A DNA stretch of 64,000 nt from Pseudodesulfovibrio thermohalotolerans (GCF_021353295.2 NZ_CP120635.1:2559501-2623500); one strand, 5' to 3'; counted from the first letter of the stretch, positions 38,907-48,300 are shown. Numbers and translations: made by a program. Notes: a model not told the origin generated them from the sequence alone.

Positions 38907-40436
38907 GTGCCCAGACCCCGACATATATCCATACGGGACGAACTCGGCTTATTCAAGTCCATGCCCGCCGACAAGGCCCGCTTCGAATGGCGATCCGGCA
39001 CGGGACCGACGATCTTCGTCGGCCTCGGCCCGGAGCCTGACAAGATTCCGGAATGGTTCGAACTTTCCGATGACGAGACCATATTCTACCTGGAAAGCCC
39101 GTCCTTCATCGAACAGGTGAAGGGGTGGCCCGAGCGCGTCCCCGCAAATTTCCGTCCCCTGGAACCCGAAATGTTCACGGCGGCAATGGCGGCACGCGCC
39201 AGAGTAGCCCGATATTTGCCGGTGCAGAAAGCGCTCCCCTCGTTTTACGGCCCGTTGACCGCCCGGCTTTGCCTCGGCGACCGCGACCGGCCAAAACAAA
39301 AACGGACCGTCTGGCTGCCCGTAGACAAAAACGGACTGCTCGTGGAGGAACTGGCCCGCGCTTTTGAGGAATCGGGCTGGACCGTAATCCGCATCAACCA
39401 CGAGCCGTTGGGCAGGCATCCGGGCCGCGCCCTGCCGGAATGCCTGCAAAATGGCGTCCCGGACCTGTTTTTATCGATTAACTTCAAAGGACTTGACCAC
39501 TTCGGCCTAGGGCAGGCCATCCTGCGCGAGGCCGGAACCCGGGTCGCGGTCTGGCTGGTGGACAACCCGTTCAACCTGCTCACCTCGGTCAAGGCCGAGG
39601 CCTGGCGGGACCTCGACCTGTTCGTCACTGACCACAGCTTCATCGGCCCGCTCATCGAGACAGGCGCACGGCGGGTGACACACTTGCCCCTGGCCGCTTC
39701 CCCGGCCTTGTTCGAAACGGGCGGGACCCTGCCGCCCCACGCCCGCGACCTGGACGGCAGGCTCGTCTTCGTGGGCCGCTCCCAATTCCCGGACCGCGAC
39801 AAATTCTTCGCTGGCGAGACCGTGCCGGACGACGCCAAGGCCCTGATCCGAAGCGGCGATGGCGTGACCCGTCATGACTTTCACTGGTGGCGCGACAGGC
39901 TGAACATCGAACCGTTATGGCCGGGCAACCGGGTACGGGCCGTGGGTGCGGGCGCGGAATTCGCCTCGTCCGAATGGAAGCGCGACTGCCTGAACGGTGC
40001 GGGCCGAATCGTCATCTTCGGCGACGACGGCTGGAAGGGATTGAACAATCCCGATGCCGACGCGCGGCCGATGGTTGACTACTACGCACACCTGCCCGCC
40101 ATCTACAAAACAGCCGGAGTCATCCTCAATGTCACGGGAATGCAGCTCCCGGCCGGACTCAACCAGCGGAACTTCGACGTATGGTGCGCGGGCGGTTTTC
40201 TGCTGACGGACATCCACCCCGGCCTGGAAATTTTCCCCGACGAACTGGTCGAACCCATCGTCTACTCCCGGCCCGGCGACATTCACGACATGGTCATTCG
40301 CCATCGCGAGGAAACCCCGAAAAAGCACGCCCTGCGCCACGCCTGGCGGGAATGCATCGCCAAACATCACACCTACCGCAACCGCGTGAAAACGATCCTC
40401 GAAACAATGTTTTCCAATCTCGCTCAAAATGCTTGA
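38907..40436 (+). CDS. CgeB-like glycosyltransferase family protein
   Basis: About 509 residues if started at GTG 38907; an ATG at 38808 would overlap the divergent rlmE start, and no strong ribosome site marks either. The N-terminal third is variable. The middle resembles a GT-B donor region (GLLVEELARAFEESGWTVIRI, LFLSINFKGLDHFGL). The C-terminal part, with LPAIYKTAGVILNVTGMQL and FDVWCAGGFLLTDIHPGLEI, matches CgeB/spore-maturation-type glycosyltransferases. It may modify flagellin, lipopolysaccharide or another surface structure, but no acceptor genes are nearby. The tRNA-Ala gene follows after 37 bases. Confidence 0.78.
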   Translation: MPRPRHISIRDELGLFKSMPADKARFEWRSGTGPTIFVGLGPEPDKIPEWFELSDDETIFYLESPSFIEQVKGWPERVPANFRPLEPEMFTAAMAARARVARYLPVQKALPSFYGPLTARLCLGDRDRPKQKRTVWLPVDKNGLLVEELARAFEESGWTVIRINHEPLGRHPGRALPECLQNGVPDLFLSINFKGLDHFGLGQAILREAGTRVAVWLVDNPFNLLTSVKAEAWRDLDLFVTDHSFIGPLIETGARRVTHLPLAASPALFETGGTLPPHARDLDGRLVFVGRSQFPDRDKFFAGETVPDDAKALIRSGDGVTRHDFHWWRDRLNIEPLWPGNRVRAVGAGAEFASSEWKRDCLNGAGRIVIFGDDGWKGLNNPDADARPMVDYYAHLPAIYKTAGVILNVTGMQLPAGLNQRNFDVWCAGGFLLTDIHPGLEIFPDELVEPIVYSRPGDIHDMVIRHREETPKKHALRHAWRECIAKHHTYRNRVKTILETMFSNLAQNA

Positions 40437-40473
40437 GCTTCATCTGGAAAAGCGGTAACTAAGCTCCTCCAAC

Positions 40474-40549
40474 GGGGACGTAGCTCAGCTGGGAGAGCAC
40501 TGCCTTCGCAAGGCAGGGGTCGAGAGTTCAAATCTCTTCGTCTCCACCA
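40474..40549 (+). tRNA. tRNA-Ala (anticodon CGC)
   Basis: The 76-nt cloverleaf has acceptor GGGGACG pairing with CGTCTCC (one G-U), D arm GCTCAGCTGGGAGAGC, anticodon stem CTGCC/GGCAG with loop TTCGCAA (CGC at 34-36), T arm GAGAGTTCAAATCTC, and an encoded CCA end. Anticodon CGC decodes the alanine codon GCG. A bidirectional terminator follows. Confidence 0.96.
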
Positions 40550-40558
40550 AGAAAAATG

Positions 40559-40593
40559 AAAGCCCCGCCGCAAAGATTGCGGCGGGGCTTTTT
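40559..40593. terminator. Bidirectional terminator after tRNA-Ala
   Basis: AAAGCCCCGCCGCAA / TTGCGGCGGGGCTTT (40559-40573, 40577-40591), 3-base loop, then T. It also ends the minus-strand gene at 40613. Confidence 0.93.
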
Positions 40594-40612
40594 CGTGCAT
40601 GAATACAGTGGA

Positions 40613-41347
40613 CTATGGTTGGAAATTCCTGTCCATGATCTTCTGATAGACGCCGCTGGCCTTCAAGACGTCCAGGGCGTCCTGCCATTCCCGGACGGTC
40701 TCGTCGGGTACATCCAGGGAAAAGGCGAGCCAAGCGGCGGAGTCTCCGAGCTTGCAATCCGTGCGTTCGAATTCGGCGGGGTTCAACCCGGCCTGCCTTA
40801 CCATATAATAATACGTGCGCTCGCCCATCAGCACGAGGTCCACCCGATCCTCCACCAATTTCATGTAACTGGACTCGTAGGTCGGCCCCACATCAAGGTT
40901 GTCGAACCCTCTGGCGGCCAGCGCCTGATGGGTGTAGCCGTCCTTGCGCACGGCGATACGCGTCACCTTGCGGGCGTCCTCAAGCGTATCGACTTTCAGG
41001 GACGCGCCCTTGCGCTTGAAAAAATAATCTCCCTCCCCGAAAATCGGCCCCACCCATTTGAACAAATTCTCACGCTCGGGAATGCGGACGATGGCGAACA
41101 TCCCCTGCATGGACAGTTTTTGTGTCTGCTCGTATCCCCGCAACCAGGGCGTTTCGCGTAACGGGCTATCGTCACCGACGATTTTCTGAATCTCAACGAC
41201 AACTTCCGGCGCCACTCCCCACAGCCGACCGCTGTCGGCGTAAACCAGCGGCGGATAGACAATCGCCATCATCTCGAAATCTCCGGCATGTGCGAATACC
41301 GGCAGCAGCAGACTCAAACATACGCCCAGTATGATTGTTTTCCCCAC
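40613..41347 (-). CDS. Periplasmic solute-binding protein, amino-acid-binding (SBP_bac_3) type
   Basis: GTG 41347 is preferred as start because GGGAG lies five bases upstream, inside the slightly longer frame that begins at 41359. The 244-residue product has a signal peptide (MGKTIILGVCLSLLLPVFAHA) and the two-lobed family pattern: YPPLVYADSGRLWGVAPEVV near the start and YQKIMDRNF at the end. Many Desulfovibrio genomes carry orphan copies like this one, without permease or ATPase neighbours, so it may be a sensor or scavenging receptor rather than part of an importer. The ligand is unknown. Confidence 0.82.
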   Translation of the reverse strand: MGKTIILGVCLSLLLPVFAHAGDFEMMAIVYPPLVYADSGRLWGVAPEVVVEIQKIVGDDSPLRETPWLRGYEQTQKLSMQGMFAIVRIPERENLFKWVGPIFGEGDYFFKRKGASLKVDTLEDARKVTRIAVRKDGYTHQALAARGFDNLDVGPTYESSYMKLVEDRVDLVLMGERTYYYMVRQAGLNPAEFERTDCKLGDSAAWLAFSLDVPDETVREWQDALDVLKASGVYQKIMDRNFQP

Positions 41348-41884
41348 GAGTTCTCCCACGTTGAAACAAAAGTGGCCGAAACCATATGCGAACCATTACT
41401 CGCTGTCCATTATTGACAAAGGAATCTCATCTTCCCCATGGGATTCCCCTTGGCTCTTCCATATCCGGCAGAGCCAAAAAACAGCTAAATCAAGCGAATG
41501 AATACAGCATTTTCTTAAACCCCATTCATGTCAAATGACAACAAAACGGCTCCCGGGCAGCCCGATCCCCGGCATTGCCGGGAATCAGTTTGCGCCGCCG
41601 CACGGGCCAACTGAATCCTTATCGGCAAAAAATCGAATAGTTTTAATGGAAAACAAAAATAAAAAGCGTAAGCTTATGTCGAACACGCCGACACTGCCGA
41701 CCATGGCCCCTCGCATTTCTCATGCGAAAAGCCTCAGGCCATCCCGGACACGAACGCGGAGCGAGACATCGGAGCCGAGGCAACTAAGACTGGACACGCG
41801 CCCGGTGCCGGGCCACACAAAAAAACAACCGTTAATCGCAAACACGACGGCTGGAACAAAGGTTCCAGTCCGCTATATTTCACC
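41348..41884. other. 537-base gap between divergent genes, partly AT-rich
   Basis: It holds an AT-rich patch (about 41625-41685) and two short GC hairpins (CCCGGCA/TGCCGGG at 41569-41583; GCCCGG/CCGGGC near 41801-41814), and it must contain the promoters of both flanking genes. TTGACA at 41413 lacks a matching -10. Open frames here have no coding character. Confidence 0.45.
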
Positions 41885-43438
41885 ATGCAAGACAACCAGT
41901 TGTTCCTGAACGGCAATATTATTTCCATGGACGCACGGGATTCCCGGTTCGAGGCTTTGGCCGTGGAAGACGGCCGCATCCTCCGGGTCGGCTCCAACAA
42001 CGACATGGCGGACCTGGTCGAGGCGGGCTGGCCCGTCACCGATCTCGCGGGCCGAACCGTGCTGCCCGGCTTCATCGATACCCACCAACACCTCGGCCTG
42101 ACAGGCCAGGTATTGAACGGCATCGACTTCCAGGACGCCGAGACGCTCGAAACCGTGTTCGAGCAAACCCGGGAGGCAGCCGAAAACGCCGCCCCCGACG
42201 CATGGGTCCTCGGCTACACCCTCAACGATTTCTCGCTGCGGGAACAACGGATGCCGCTGAAGGAGGAGTTGGACGCGGTCTGCCCCGATAACCCGGCGAT
42301 GATCGTGCATTCCTCCTGGCACATGTGCGCCCTGAACTCCGTGGCCATGGACATTCTCTCCCCGCCCGCCGATCTGCCGGGCATGGACATCGGCCGGGAC
42401 GGCACCCCCACCGGCGTGATCCGCGACCCGGGCGCGCCCGACTTCATCTTTCCAGCCGTGTCTTCCCTCACTCCTGTCGAGGTCAAGCTCGAAAGCTTCC
42501 GCAAGGCGTGCGAGGCCGCGCTCAAACAGGGCATCACTACCCTGCACTGCCTGGAAGGCGGCGGATTCGGCCCCGGCGACACCCGCATCGTCCTCGAAAA
42601 CAGGGATAAACTTCCGGTAAACGTGGTCCTCTGGAACCAGGTCATGGACGTCGAGGAGACCGTGGGCATGGGGCTCGACCGCATCGGCGGCTGCATCTGC
42701 GCGGACGGCGCGATGGACGCCTACACCGCAGCGCTGTTCGAACCGTACCTCGATCAGCCGGACAACTACGGCACCCTGAACTACACCCAGGAAGAGATGG
42801 ACGCCTTTGTCCTGGCCTCCCACAAGGCCGGGCTCCAGGTGGCCGTCCATTGCGAAACGGACCGGGCCATCGAACAGGTCCTGTCCGCCATGGAAAAGGC
42901 CATAGCGGCCTATCCGCGCGAAGACCACCGACATCGCATCGAACACTGCGAGATTCCCACCTGGGATCAGGTGGAACGCATGGGCCGGGCGGGCATCCTG
43001 GCCGGGATGCAACCCGCTTTCATCCATTACCTGGTGGATATGGAAGCCTATGAAAAGCGGTTCGGCATGGACCGCCTCCGCAGGCTGCATCCCTATCGGA
43101 CCATGCTCAGGAACGGCGTGACGATGACCGGCGGCTCAGACTGCCCGGTCACGCCCCACGGCCCGCTCGTCGGCATCCAGACCGCCGTGCTTCATCCCAT
43201 CCTGGAAGAGCGCATCACCCCCACGCAGGCCATCCGCATGTTCACCATCGACGCCGCCTACAGCGCTTTTGACGAAGCCGAACGGGGCAGCATCGAGCCG
43301 GGCAAGATCGCCGACCTGGTGATCCTGAGTGCCGATCCGACCGCTGTTTCCCCGGAAACCATCAACGAAATCAGGGTCGACAGAACCATCGTGCGAGGCA
43401 AGGCGGTGGGCGAACCCAGGGACGGACCGGCGGCCTGA
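41885..43438 (+). CDS. Amidohydrolase family protein (YtcJ-like, Amidohydro_3)
   Basis: A 517-residue cytoplasmic metal-dependent hydrolase. The N-terminal NGNIISMDARDSRFEALAVEDGRI, metal-binding DTHQHLG (HxH), the mid-protein VAVHCETD and HRIEHCEI His residues, and a C-terminal GGSDCPVTPHGPL Asp define the YtcJ-like branch. Substrates of this group are amide or N-acyl compounds and largely unknown. No clear ribosome site precedes ATG 41885. It lies 57 bases upstream of the aminotransferase gene and is probably co-transcribed, suggesting an amide hydrolysed to an amine that is then transaminated. Confidence 0.85.
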   Translation: MQDNQLFLNGNIISMDARDSRFEALAVEDGRILRVGSNNDMADLVEAGWPVTDLAGRTVLPGFIDTHQHLGLTGQVLNGIDFQDAETLETVFEQTREAAENAAPDAWVLGYTLNDFSLREQRMPLKEELDAVCPDNPAMIVHSSWHMCALNSVAMDILSPPADLPGMDIGRDGTPTGVIRDPGAPDFIFPAVSSLTPVEVKLESFRKACEAALKQGITTLHCLEGGGFGPGDTRIVLENRDKLPVNVVLWNQVMDVEETVGMGLDRIGGCICADGAMDAYTAALFEPYLDQPDNYGTLNYTQEEMDAFVLASHKAGLQVAVHCETDRAIEQVLSAMEKAIAAYPREDHRHRIEHCEIPTWDQVERMGRAGILAGMQPAFIHYLVDMEAYEKRFGMDRLRRLHPYRTMLRNGVTMTGGSDCPVTPHGPLVGIQTAVLHPILEERITPTQAIRMFTIDAAYSAFDEAERGSIEPGKIADLVILSADPTAVSPETINEIRVDRTIVRGKAVGEPRDGPAA

Positions 43439-43495
43439 CCGCTCTCCCATTCCTGGCCAAAGCCCCGAGGCAATACCTAAAACACAAGTGGAATC

Positions 43496-44857
43496 ATGAC
43501 CCGTAACATCGATGAAGCATTTAGAGAAGCAACTGATTTTGTTGATATAATAACAAAACCCGTCGGGAACGTTTCCCTTGACGAGCGGCGCAGGATCGCC
43601 ACGGAGACCGTGGAAAACTTCTGCGACCACATCAACAAGGGCTTCCTGGAATATCGCAAATCCGTGACCGAGGCAGGCGAATTCGCCGTGACCGAATGGA
43701 TGGGCCAGGGGTCCATTCTGAAGGACGCCCTGGACCGCGAATACATCGACATCCTCGGTGGCTTCGGCCTGTACAGCTACGGCATCCGCCATCCGAAAAT
43801 AGTCGGGGCGGTCAAGGCCCAGCTCGACCGCTCGCCCCAGTATTCCCAGGAAATGCTCGATCCCCTGCGCGCCAAGCTCGCCCGGATCATCGCCAAGCTG
43901 ACTCCCGGCGACATCCAGTACGGCTTCTTCGCCAACTCGGGCACCGAGGCTGTGGAAGGTGCCATGAAGCTGGCCAAATTCTACACGGGCAAGAAGGGAT
44001 TCATCGCCATGCTCAAGGGCTTCCACGGCAAGACTCTGGGTTCCCTTTCACTCATGGGCAAAACCGATTTCCGCGCCCCGTTGCTGCCGTTGCTTGAAGG
44101 CGTGCGCCACGTGCCCTTCGGCGACGTCGAGGCCGTGGAGCGCGAATTGCGCTACGCCCAGGCCGTGGGCGACGACATCGCCGCCGTGGTGGCCGAGCCC
44201 ATCCAGGGCGAAGCCGGGGCCATCGTGCCGCCCGACGAATTCTGGCCCGGCCTGCGCGAGGTCTGCGACAAGTACGGTGTGCTGCTAATCGCCGACGAGG
44301 TCCAGACCGGCTTCGGCCGCACCGGCGAAATCTTCGGCGTGGACCACTGGGGCGTGGCTCCGGACATCATGTGTTTCGGCAAGGCGCTGGGCGGCGGCGT
44401 GGTGCCCATGTCCGGCTTTTTCTCCACCCCGGAAATCTGGAAAGTCATGGAACCCAACCCGTTCATGCACACCACCACGACGGGCGGCAACCCCATCGCC
44501 TGCGCCTCCGCCCTGGCCGCCATCACGGTCATGCACGACGAAAATCTCCCCGCCCAGGCCGCCGAAAAGGGCGAATATGTCAAGAAACACCTGAACGAAC
44601 TGTCCGAACGGTACCCCGGCATCCTGCAAAAGGTCACGGGCAAGGGGTTGCTCGTCGGTATGCACTTCGTCAATGACGAAATCGGCTACCACGTGGCCTC
44701 CGGCCTGTTCGCGCGCGGCGTAATTACGGCAGGAACTCTCACCAACGCCCGGTGCATCCGTTTCGAACCCGCACTGAACATTCCCATGGACCTGCTGGAT
44801 GAAGCCCTGAACCGAATGGAAGACGTCTTCAAATCGCTGTCCGCCAGCCCGCAATAG
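43496..44857 (+). CDS. patA: Class III aminotransferase, putrescine aminotransferase (PatA)-like
   Basis: A 453-residue PLP enzyme strongly resembling E. coli PatA, which transfers the amino group of putrescine to 2-oxoglutarate. Shared stretches include GFLEYRKSVT, SQELLDPLRA-like SQEMLDPLRAKLARI, NSGTEAVEGAMKLAK, AEPIQGEAGAIVPP, ADEVQTGFGRTG, the PLP-Lys segment CFGKALGGGVVPM and NEIGYH near the end. Other diamines or beta-alanine-type donors remain possible. The first 25 codons are AT-rich compared with the rest. It probably forms an operon with the amidohydrolase. Confidence 0.85.
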   Translation: MTRNIDEAFREATDFVDIITKPVGNVSLDERRRIATETVENFCDHINKGFLEYRKSVTEAGEFAVTEWMGQGSILKDALDREYIDILGGFGLYSYGIRHPKIVGAVKAQLDRSPQYSQEMLDPLRAKLARIIAKLTPGDIQYGFFANSGTEAVEGAMKLAKFYTGKKGFIAMLKGFHGKTLGSLSLMGKTDFRAPLLPLLEGVRHVPFGDVEAVERELRYAQAVGDDIAAVVAEPIQGEAGAIVPPDEFWPGLREVCDKYGVLLIADEVQTGFGRTGEIFGVDHWGVAPDIMCFGKALGGGVVPMSGFFSTPEIWKVMEPNPFMHTTTTGGNPIACASALAAITVMHDENLPAQAAEKGEYVKKHLNELSERYPGILQKVTGKGLLVGMHFVNDEIGYHVASGLFARGVITAGTLTNARCIRFEPALNIPMDLLDEALNRMEDVFKSLSASPQ

Positions 44858-44885
44858 CCTCTGGCAAAACCTCCGAACAATACAA

Positions 44886-44921
44886 CAGCGGCCGCCGTCC
44901 CTTTTCGGACGACGGCCGCTG
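44886..44921. terminator. Hairpin between convergent patA and thioredoxin-like genes
   Basis: CAGCGGCCGCCGTCC / GGACGACGGCCGCTG (44886-44900, 44907-44921), one mismatch, 6-base loop CTTTTC. No T tract, so termination may be inefficient. Confidence 0.65.
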
Positions 44922-44942
44922 CTGCGTCATGGCTAGCTGAAG

Positions 44943-45290
44943 TTACGGACTGTCCGCCCGGTCCAGTTCTGACAGGGATGTCCCGACGAACTCGTTCAGG
45001 GTCTCGCCGTCGGACTCCCCGATTAGCCGATCGACCTCGCGTCCGCGATGGAACAGCAGAAAGGTGGGCGTGCCCTTCACCGAAAAGCGTTCGGTGGCCA
45101 TGTCCAGGTAATCCTCATGATATAAAAAACAGCGCAACGAGCCGCCGCACCGGCGACACGTCGCCTCAAGGACCCCGACCTGGTCGGAAAACCTTTCGTT
45201 CCGTTTCAGAAAAGCGACCAAAAGAGGGACGCCTCCGCCTCGTAATTCCACATCAAAGGCTTGAGGCTCTATAGTCTTGACCTTGCGCAT
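44943..45290 (-). CDS. Thioredoxin-fold protein lacking the usual WCxxC active site
   Basis: A 115-residue protein with thioredoxin topology: PLLVAFLKRN in the beta strand before the active site, and KGTPTFLLFHRGREVDRLIGE with the cis-proline loop. Where thioredoxins have WCGPC this protein has RNERFSDQ. A separate CRRC pair (C45, C48) plus C54 follows about 12 residues later. It is unlikely to be a classical disulfide reductase; it may be a redox sensor, chaperone or metal-binding variant. It lies downstream of the sigma-54 activator gene on the same strand, beyond a probable terminator. Confidence 0.8.
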   Translation of the reverse strand: MRKVKTIEPQAFDVELRGGGVPLLVAFLKRNERFSDQVGVLEATCRRCGGSLRCFLYHEDYLDMATERFSVKGTPTFLLFHRGREVDRLIGESDGETLNEFVGTSLSELDRADSP

Positions 45291-45394
45291 CCTTTCACTC
45301 CTTCTCCACCGAGCACGCGCAGGGCCACCGGCAGAGGCATGTTTAAAACATAGCAGGGAGCCGGTCCGGATGCATCAGATCATGACGTTAGTAT

Positions 45395-45418
45395 GATTAT
45401 AAATTCGCCGTCGGCGAA
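45395..45418 (-). terminator. Probable terminator of the sigma-54 activator gene
   Basis: On the minus strand the compact hairpin TTCGCC-GAC-GGCGAA (45404-45418) is followed by TTTATAAT. Confidence 0.6.
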
Positions 45419-45429
45419 CAGGAGCAAAA

Positions 45430-48300
45430 TCAGGCGTCCACTTCCCAGGCCTTGAGCTTGCGATACAGGGTGGCTCTGTGGATGCCCAGTCTGCGGGCAG
45501 CACGGACCTTGTTACCCCCGCACTCCCGAAGCACGGCCAGAATATCCTCCTTGCCGGGTTTGCCCGTAAAGGACAAGGATGGCGCGCCACTCTCGGGGAG
45601 CTGAACCGCGCCCTGCGCCCCTCCCCTGATCTGGTCCACCAAATCCTTGCGGATGTGCTTGAGCTCGATAACCTTGCCGGGCGACAGTATGCAGGCGTGC
45701 TCCAGGGCGTGCTTGAGTTCGCGCACGTTCCCCGGCCAGGAATAGGTCAGGAACAGGTCCATAACCTCTTCGGACACCCCGTCGAAAAGCTTGCCGAAAT
45801 TCTCGGAGAATATTTCCAGGAAATGCGCCACCAGCATGGGAATGTCCGACTGCCGATCCCGAAGCGGCGGCAAGGTCACCGGCATGACGTTGAGCCGGTA
45901 ATAGAGGTCTTCCCGAAAGAGGCCCCGACGTACCGACTCGCGCAAGTCCGCGTTGGTGGCGGCGATAATGCGCACGTCCGCGGTGCAGGTCCTGGACTCG
46001 CCCACCCGCTCGTATTCCCGGCTCTCCAGAAAACGCAGAAGCTTGAGTTGCAGCATGGGAGAGATGTCGCCGATTTCGTCCAGAAACAGGGTCCCGCCCT
46101 GGGCCGCCTGTATGCGCCCGGCCTTGTCCCGGACCGCGCCGGTGAAGGCCCCGCGAACATGCCCGAACAGCTCGCTTTCGAGCAGGCTCTCGGACAGAGC
46201 CGAGCAGTTGACCTTGATGAGCGGCTTGCCCGCCCGCACCCCGCCATAATGCAGGGCCTCGGCGACCAGTTCCTTGCCGGTGCCGGACTCTCCCAGGATA
46301 AGCACGATGGAATCCAGGGACGAAAGCTGCTCCAGAAGCTGATAGATGTCCTGCATGGCGCTGCTGCGGCCCACGATCCCGCGAAAGCCGTGCCGCTGTT
46401 GCAACTGTTTTTCCAGGTCCGCGATGTGTGAAATGTCGCGCACCACGAGCACGGCCCCGGATTGCCCGCGCTCCCCGTCCACCAACGGCGAGCAGTTGAT
46501 CTCGACCATGCGCTCGCCAAGGGCCGGGGTCTTCACCTCGATCTCGTAGCCGCGCACAGGCTTGTCGGTCTTGAGAACCTGCCGAAGCACCTGGACGCAC
46601 GGGTTGCCTTCATCCCCGACCATATCCTCCAACCTATGCCCCCGTGCCCGGCCCTCCTCGATCCCGAACAGGGCCTTGGCCGCACTGTTGGTAGCGATGA
46701 TCGACAGGTCGGAATCCACTGTCAGGATGGCGTCGGGGATGGAAGAAAAGGTGGCCTCCAGGTTCAACCGATATCGCTCCTTCTCCATGGTGGCCCGCAC
46801 CAGGGCGCGTTCGGCGGCCTTATGCTCGGTCACGTCACGGCCCACGGCCTGAATCTCCACGACCATGTTCTGATCGTTGAGCACGGCCCGGTGGGTCCAG
46901 GAAATCCATCGCTCCTCCTTGTCCGACCGAATCTGCCGCACTTCCAGGTCAAGCACGGGCCGGGCCGGATCGAAGCCGTCCAGCCACCGGGTCAGGGTCC
47001 GGCTGTCCATGGCCTCCATGGTGGCGAAGAAATTGCGCCCGAGCACATCCTCCTCGTCCTGGCCCACAAACCGCTCGAAGGCGTTGTTCACGAACGTCAG
47101 CCTGCCGTCCGTGCCGTAGCGGCAGATAAGCTCGGTCTGGTCCTCGACCACGGCGCGATAAAGCTTGGCGCCCTCTCGTAACGCCTCCTCGACGATCTTC
47201 CGTCTGGAAATGTCCTGGGCGTAAAGGATGCATACTTCCCTGCCCGCATTGGAAAAATGGCTCATGGACAGCTCAACGGGAAAGGATGAGCCGTTCCTGC
47301 GTTTAAGATAATCGTAGGAAACCCGCTCCCCGCCATGGGCGATGGCCGACAGGATCTGCTCGGGATGGGCCACCAACCCCTGGACGGCCATGCCGCGAAT
47401 TTCGCCCGGCTCGTATCCGAGGGCACGGCCCGCCGCATCGTTGCATTCCATGACCACGCCCCGCTCCCGGTCCACCAGGATGATGGCGTCCGACGCCCCG
47501 GCGAACACGCTGCGGTACTGCTTCTCGCTTTCCGCAAGCCCGACCTCGGTGCGCCGCTCGGCGGTGATGTCCCGAAGCTGGACCACGAACCCGGAAAGCG
47601 CGCTTCCCTGCAACACGGGCCTAACCCGAGTCTCCAGAACCATGCCGCCACGGTGCTCCTCCAGACGGGCCGCCTTGCCGGTGGTCCGCGCCTTGGCGAT
47701 GGCCCCCTCGTGCAGATTGGTCACTGATTCCGGGAACAGCGACGGATAGGCTTGGCCCGCGCACTCGGCCACGTCCCGCCCCAACAGGCCGTCCGAGGTC
47801 CCGCTGCAATCGATGACCGTGGCGTTTTCGTCCAACAGGAGAACCACGCCCTCGTCCGCGTTGAGCATGGAACGGAGGAACGCCTGGGCGGACGACAAAC
47901 GCCTCTCCTGAATAATCGTCGAGGAACGCAACTCGTTCTCGGCCACCCCGAGACGCACGAGCATTTCAAGCTGGGAACGGACCACGGGCTTTTGCAGATA
48001 GGCCATGGCCCCGCAGTCGCGGGCCAGACGGCCGGGATTTTCCGTGGAGGCGGAGATAAGCAGGATGACCGGAGTGACGAGCTTGAGCCCCGCAGCCTCG
48101 TTCACCAGTGAGCCGCCGTCATCCTCTTCGCCGTGCGCGGCCAACACCAGGTCCGGACTGCTGCGCGCCATGAGCGCCGCCGCCGACACGGCGGTGGAGG
48201 CGGTTTCCACCCGGTATCCCCGGGCTTCAAGGATATCCTTTATCAGCGCGCGTATGGAGGCGTCGCCATCGGCGACGAGAATGGTCGAACTCACCGGCAT
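45430..48300 (-). CDS. Sigma-54-dependent activator with degenerate receiver and four PAS domains
   Basis: ATG 48300 follows CAAGGAGAT, giving 956 residues. Domain order: receiver-like (about 1-125), PAS x4 (about 140-610), AAA+ (about 645-880; Walker A GESGTGKE, sigma-54 contact GAFTGA, Walker B GGTLFLDEIGD), and a Fis-type helix-turn-helix at the end (NKVRAARRLGIHRATLYRKL). In the receiver the phosphoacceptor Asp position reads DLVLAAHGEE, so phosphorylation is unlikely, although the acidic pair and KP Lys remain. Four PAS domains suggest sensing of small molecules or redox state. Target genes are unknown; the divergent small gene at 48443 and thioredoxin-like gene are candidates. Confidence 0.92.
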   Translation of the reverse strand: MPVSSTILVADGDASIRALIKDILEARGYRVETASTAVSAAALMARSSPDLVLAAHGEEDDGGSLVNEAAGLKLVTPVILLISASTENPGRLARDCGAMAYLQKPVVRSQLEMLVRLGVAENELRSSTIIQERRLSSAQAFLRSMLNADEGVVLLLDENATVIDCSGTSDGLLGRDVAECAGQAYPSLFPESVTNLHEGAIAKARTTGKAARLEEHRGGMVLETRVRPVLQGSALSGFVVQLRDITAERRTEVGLAESEKQYRSVFAGASDAIILVDRERGVVMECNDAAGRALGYEPGEIRGMAVQGLVAHPEQILSAIAHGGERVSYDYLKRRNGSSFPVELSMSHFSNAGREVCILYAQDISRRKIVEEALREGAKLYRAVVEDQTELICRYGTDGRLTFVNNAFERFVGQDEEDVLGRNFFATMEAMDSRTLTRWLDGFDPARPVLDLEVRQIRSDKEERWISWTHRAVLNDQNMVVEIQAVGRDVTEHKAAERALVRATMEKERYRLNLEATFSSIPDAILTVDSDLSIIATNSAAKALFGIEEGRARGHRLEDMVGDEGNPCVQVLRQVLKTDKPVRGYEIEVKTPALGERMVEINCSPLVDGERGQSGAVLVVRDISHIADLEKQLQQRHGFRGIVGRSSAMQDIYQLLEQLSSLDSIVLILGESGTGKELVAEALHYGGVRAGKPLIKVNCSALSESLLESELFGHVRGAFTGAVRDKAGRIQAAQGGTLFLDEIGDISPMLQLKLLRFLESREYERVGESRTCTADVRIIAATNADLRESVRRGLFREDLYYRLNVMPVTLPPLRDRQSDIPMLVAHFLEIFSENFGKLFDGVSEEVMDLFLTYSWPGNVRELKHALEHACILSPGKVIELKHIRKDLVDQIRGGAQGAVQLPESGAPSLSFTGKPGKEDILAVLRECGGNKVRAARRLGIHRATLYRKLKAWEVDA

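Noticed and set aside
41413..41441. TTGACA at 41413 as a promoter for the amidohydrolase gene
   Set aside because: No acceptable -10 box follows at 16-18 bases, and it lies over 460 bases from the gene.
41535..41909. 124-codon open frame before the amidohydrolase gene
   Set aside because: Arg/Thr/Pro-rich, overlaps the real start, no ribosome site, and composition unlike the coding genes around it.
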